Positions 62,996 to 64,000 of a DNA stretch of 64,000 nucleotides are shown here, in pieces; positions within the stretch are counted from its first letter, which is position 1; each line of letters opens with the position of its first letter. This DNA comes from Symbiopectobacterium purcellii_A. GTDB lineage: Bacteria > Pseudomonadota > Gammaproteobacteria > Enterobacterales > Enterobacteriaceae. Below the pieces are notes generated by a model, which did no database searches, was not told the origin of the DNA, and worked only from the letters and a program-made list of their open reading frames with translations. The translations under genes and the position numbers were made by a program. The stretch covers positions 3,658,001 through 3,722,000 of the forward strand of contig NZ_CP189882.1 in NCBI RefSeq assembly GCF_052050035.1. The letters are read 5' to 3'.

Positions 62996-63090
62996 ATAAG
63001 CGTGTTGCTTAATAGTGAAATAAGGGTGTTTCGGTGATTGAAGTAAATTTTACGCTGTTCTGAGATGGAAATTCCAAAGACCGGCGCTAA
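62996..63090 (-). repeat. Inverse duplication of the IS5-type element end
   Basis: Matches the reverse complement of about 62343-62440 with few differences (arms include AAGCGTGTTGCTTAATAGTG and CCAAAGACCGGCGCTAA). It ends exactly at the TAA into which the IS427-type copy 2 inserted. Confidence 0.85.
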
Positions 63091-63471
63091 GAACCTATCC
63101 CAAAAGGAATTGTCAGTTAATAAGTAATGGCAATTTCTGAGGGAAGTATGGCAAGCAATAAGTGGCAGATCAGCGATGAACTCTGGGGGAAAATGGTTCC
63201 GTTGCTCCCGGAACACAAAACCCACCATCCGCTGGGTACGCATCGCAGGCGGGTTGATAATCGTGCCGCAATGAACGCCATTCTCTTTGTGCTCAGAACG
63301 GGTTGCCAGTGGAATGCCCTGAATGCCACCGGGATATGCTCGTCAAGCTCCGCTCACCGCCGCTTCCAGGAGTGGCGGGATGCAGGAGTTTTTGAACGGT
63401 TCTGGCAGAACGGGTTGCTGGCCTGCGAGCAGCTGGATGCTATCGACTGGTCATGGCTGTCGATAGATGGT
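63091..63471 (+). mobile_element. IS427-type element, copy 2, truncated at the 3' side
   Basis: Left end GAACCTATCCCAAAAGGAAT after TAA. It follows copy 1 until about 63471 (GATAGATGGT), then diverges into unrelated sequence. Confidence 0.85.
63148..63471 (+). pseudogene. IS427-type transposase orfA fragment
   Basis: Same N-terminal part as at 47176 (KWQISDELWGKMVPLLPEHK) up to DWSWLSIDG, with the Ser codon that copy 1 lost. orfB is missing. Confidence 0.85.
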
Positions 63472-63607
63472 TTGATCCGGCCCAGAGATCGTGGACACGC
63501 TGTTAAGTGAGTAAAATTGCTGACAGAGGTGGAAAATGACTCAATCGAACGGTCGTAAAATGAGCAATAATCGCTATCCGGACGAGTTTCGGGAGAATGC
63601 TCTGCTA
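63472..63607 (+). other. Short fragment of an unclassified element
   Basis: Contains ATG 63537 reading MTQSNGRKMSNNRYPDEFRE before the IS630 insertion. The YPDEFRENAL phrase recalls the OrfA start of IS3-type elements, but the piece is too short to classify. Confidence 0.35.
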
Positions 63608-64000
63608 TAGCTAAACGACTTAATTTTGATTACATTATTTAAATGAGCTATTCAATTGATTTTAGACGTAAAGCGATATCTACACGGAAAAACGAAGGGT
63701 TGAGTATCCGAGAAACAGCGAAGCAATTTCGGATTGGCCCTGCCTCTGTATCGCGTTGGATTAATCAAATAGAGTCAAAAGCATCGACCACGCGTCAGCG
63801 AAAGATCGATAAATCCGAGTTGATAAAAGATGTTGAACAATATCCAGATGCTTACCAAAAAGAACGTGCAGAGCGTTTTGGCGTTTGTCAGAAGGCCATT
63901 TGGCAAGCGCTTAAAAAGCTGGGATTGACCTATAAAAAAAACTCTACGTCATCCGAAAGCCGACGAAAACGCCCGGCAGGGATTTCAACAAAAAAAACAA
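63608..64000 (+). mobile_element. IS630-family element, copy D, runs off the window
   Basis: Left side TAGCTAAACGACTTAATTTT after TA (63606-63607). Opposite orientation to copies A-C. Confidence 0.92.
63643..64000 (+). CDS. IS630 transposase, first frame (partial)
   Basis: MSYSIDFRRKAISTRKNEGL and onwards, differing from the other copies by Val to Ala at residue 11. The A8 shift site lies at about 63931-63938. Cut by the window end. Confidence 0.9.
   Translation, partial: MSYSIDFRRKAISTRKNEGLSIRETAKQFRIGPASVSRWINQIESKASTTRQRKIDKSELIKDVEQYPDAYQKERAERFGVCQKAIWQALKKLGLTYKKNSTSSESRRKRPAGISTKKT

Overview
The window is a stretch of enterobacterial chromosome. Gene order follows the Escherichia coli 14 to 17 minute region closely: ubiF end, tRNA operon, asnB, nagCAB, nagE, glnS, fur, fldA, ybfE, ybfF, seqA, pgm, kdpE, ybfA, ybgA, phr, ybgI, pxpBCA, nei, gltA, sdhCDAB, sucABCD, cydABX, ybgE, ybgC, tolQRAB, pal, cpoB, tRNA-Lys. 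Protein sequences are close to the E. coli ones, but several features differ: a chemoreceptor between fldA and ybfE, a DUF523-YbgA fusion, a NagE without its IIA domain, a pcp gene after pxpA, and ERIC-like repeats. Together these suggest a non-Escherichia member of Enterobacterales, perhaps a Pectobacteriaceae or Sodalis-like lineage. I cannot fix the genus from sequence alone.

Layout: 1-1.6 kb holds the ubiF end, an EmrE-type transporter and a six-tRNA operon on the minus strand. 1.8-9.1 kb is asnB and GlcNAc catabolism (nagC, nagA, nagB, divergent nagE). 9.3-12.3 kb is glnS, fur and fldA. 12.8-15.4 kb is a chemoreceptor pseudogene hit by an IS630 element. 15.5-19.2 kb is ybfE, ybfF, seqA and pgm. 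19.3-27 kb is a degraded accessory region: a LuxR-type regulator, an orphan ORF, an EamA transporter, kdpE without the rest of kdp, a four-element nest of insertion sequences, and a frameshifted ybfA. 27-35 kb is ybgA, phr, ybgI, the 5-oxoprolinase genes pxpBCA, a dead pcp and nei. 35-47 kb is the TCA block gltA / sdhCDAB-sucABCD. 47-50 kb is insertion sequences. 50-59 kb is cytochrome bd oxidase and the Tol-Pal envelope machine. 59-64 kb is a tRNA-Lys followed by an IS graveyard running off the edge.

The theme of the window is mobile DNA in expansion. I count five IS630-family copies or fragments, three IS256, one intact IS30, two IS5/IS427-type, one IS903-like remnant and one further IS5-type remnant. 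There are also two non-autonomous families: a 189-bp element with IS903-type ends (three copies, each with a perfect 9-bp target duplication) and a 92-bp element with IS630-type ends (four copies in TA sites, three of them inside other insertion sequences). The core metabolic operons are intact, while dispensable genes (chemoreceptor, pcp, ybfA, an oxidoreductase, kdpFABCD) are broken or gone, which fits relaxed selection or recent niche restriction.

I found no CRISPR array, defence island or new multi-gene system. The most unusual signals come from the small elements. The 189-bp element carries a portable in-frame end, Gly-Phe-Val-Glu-stop, that rewrites the C-terminus of NagC and of an IS256 transposase. 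The 92-bp element is translatable from end to end, and its insertion joins the two frames of an IS427-type transposase into one ORF.
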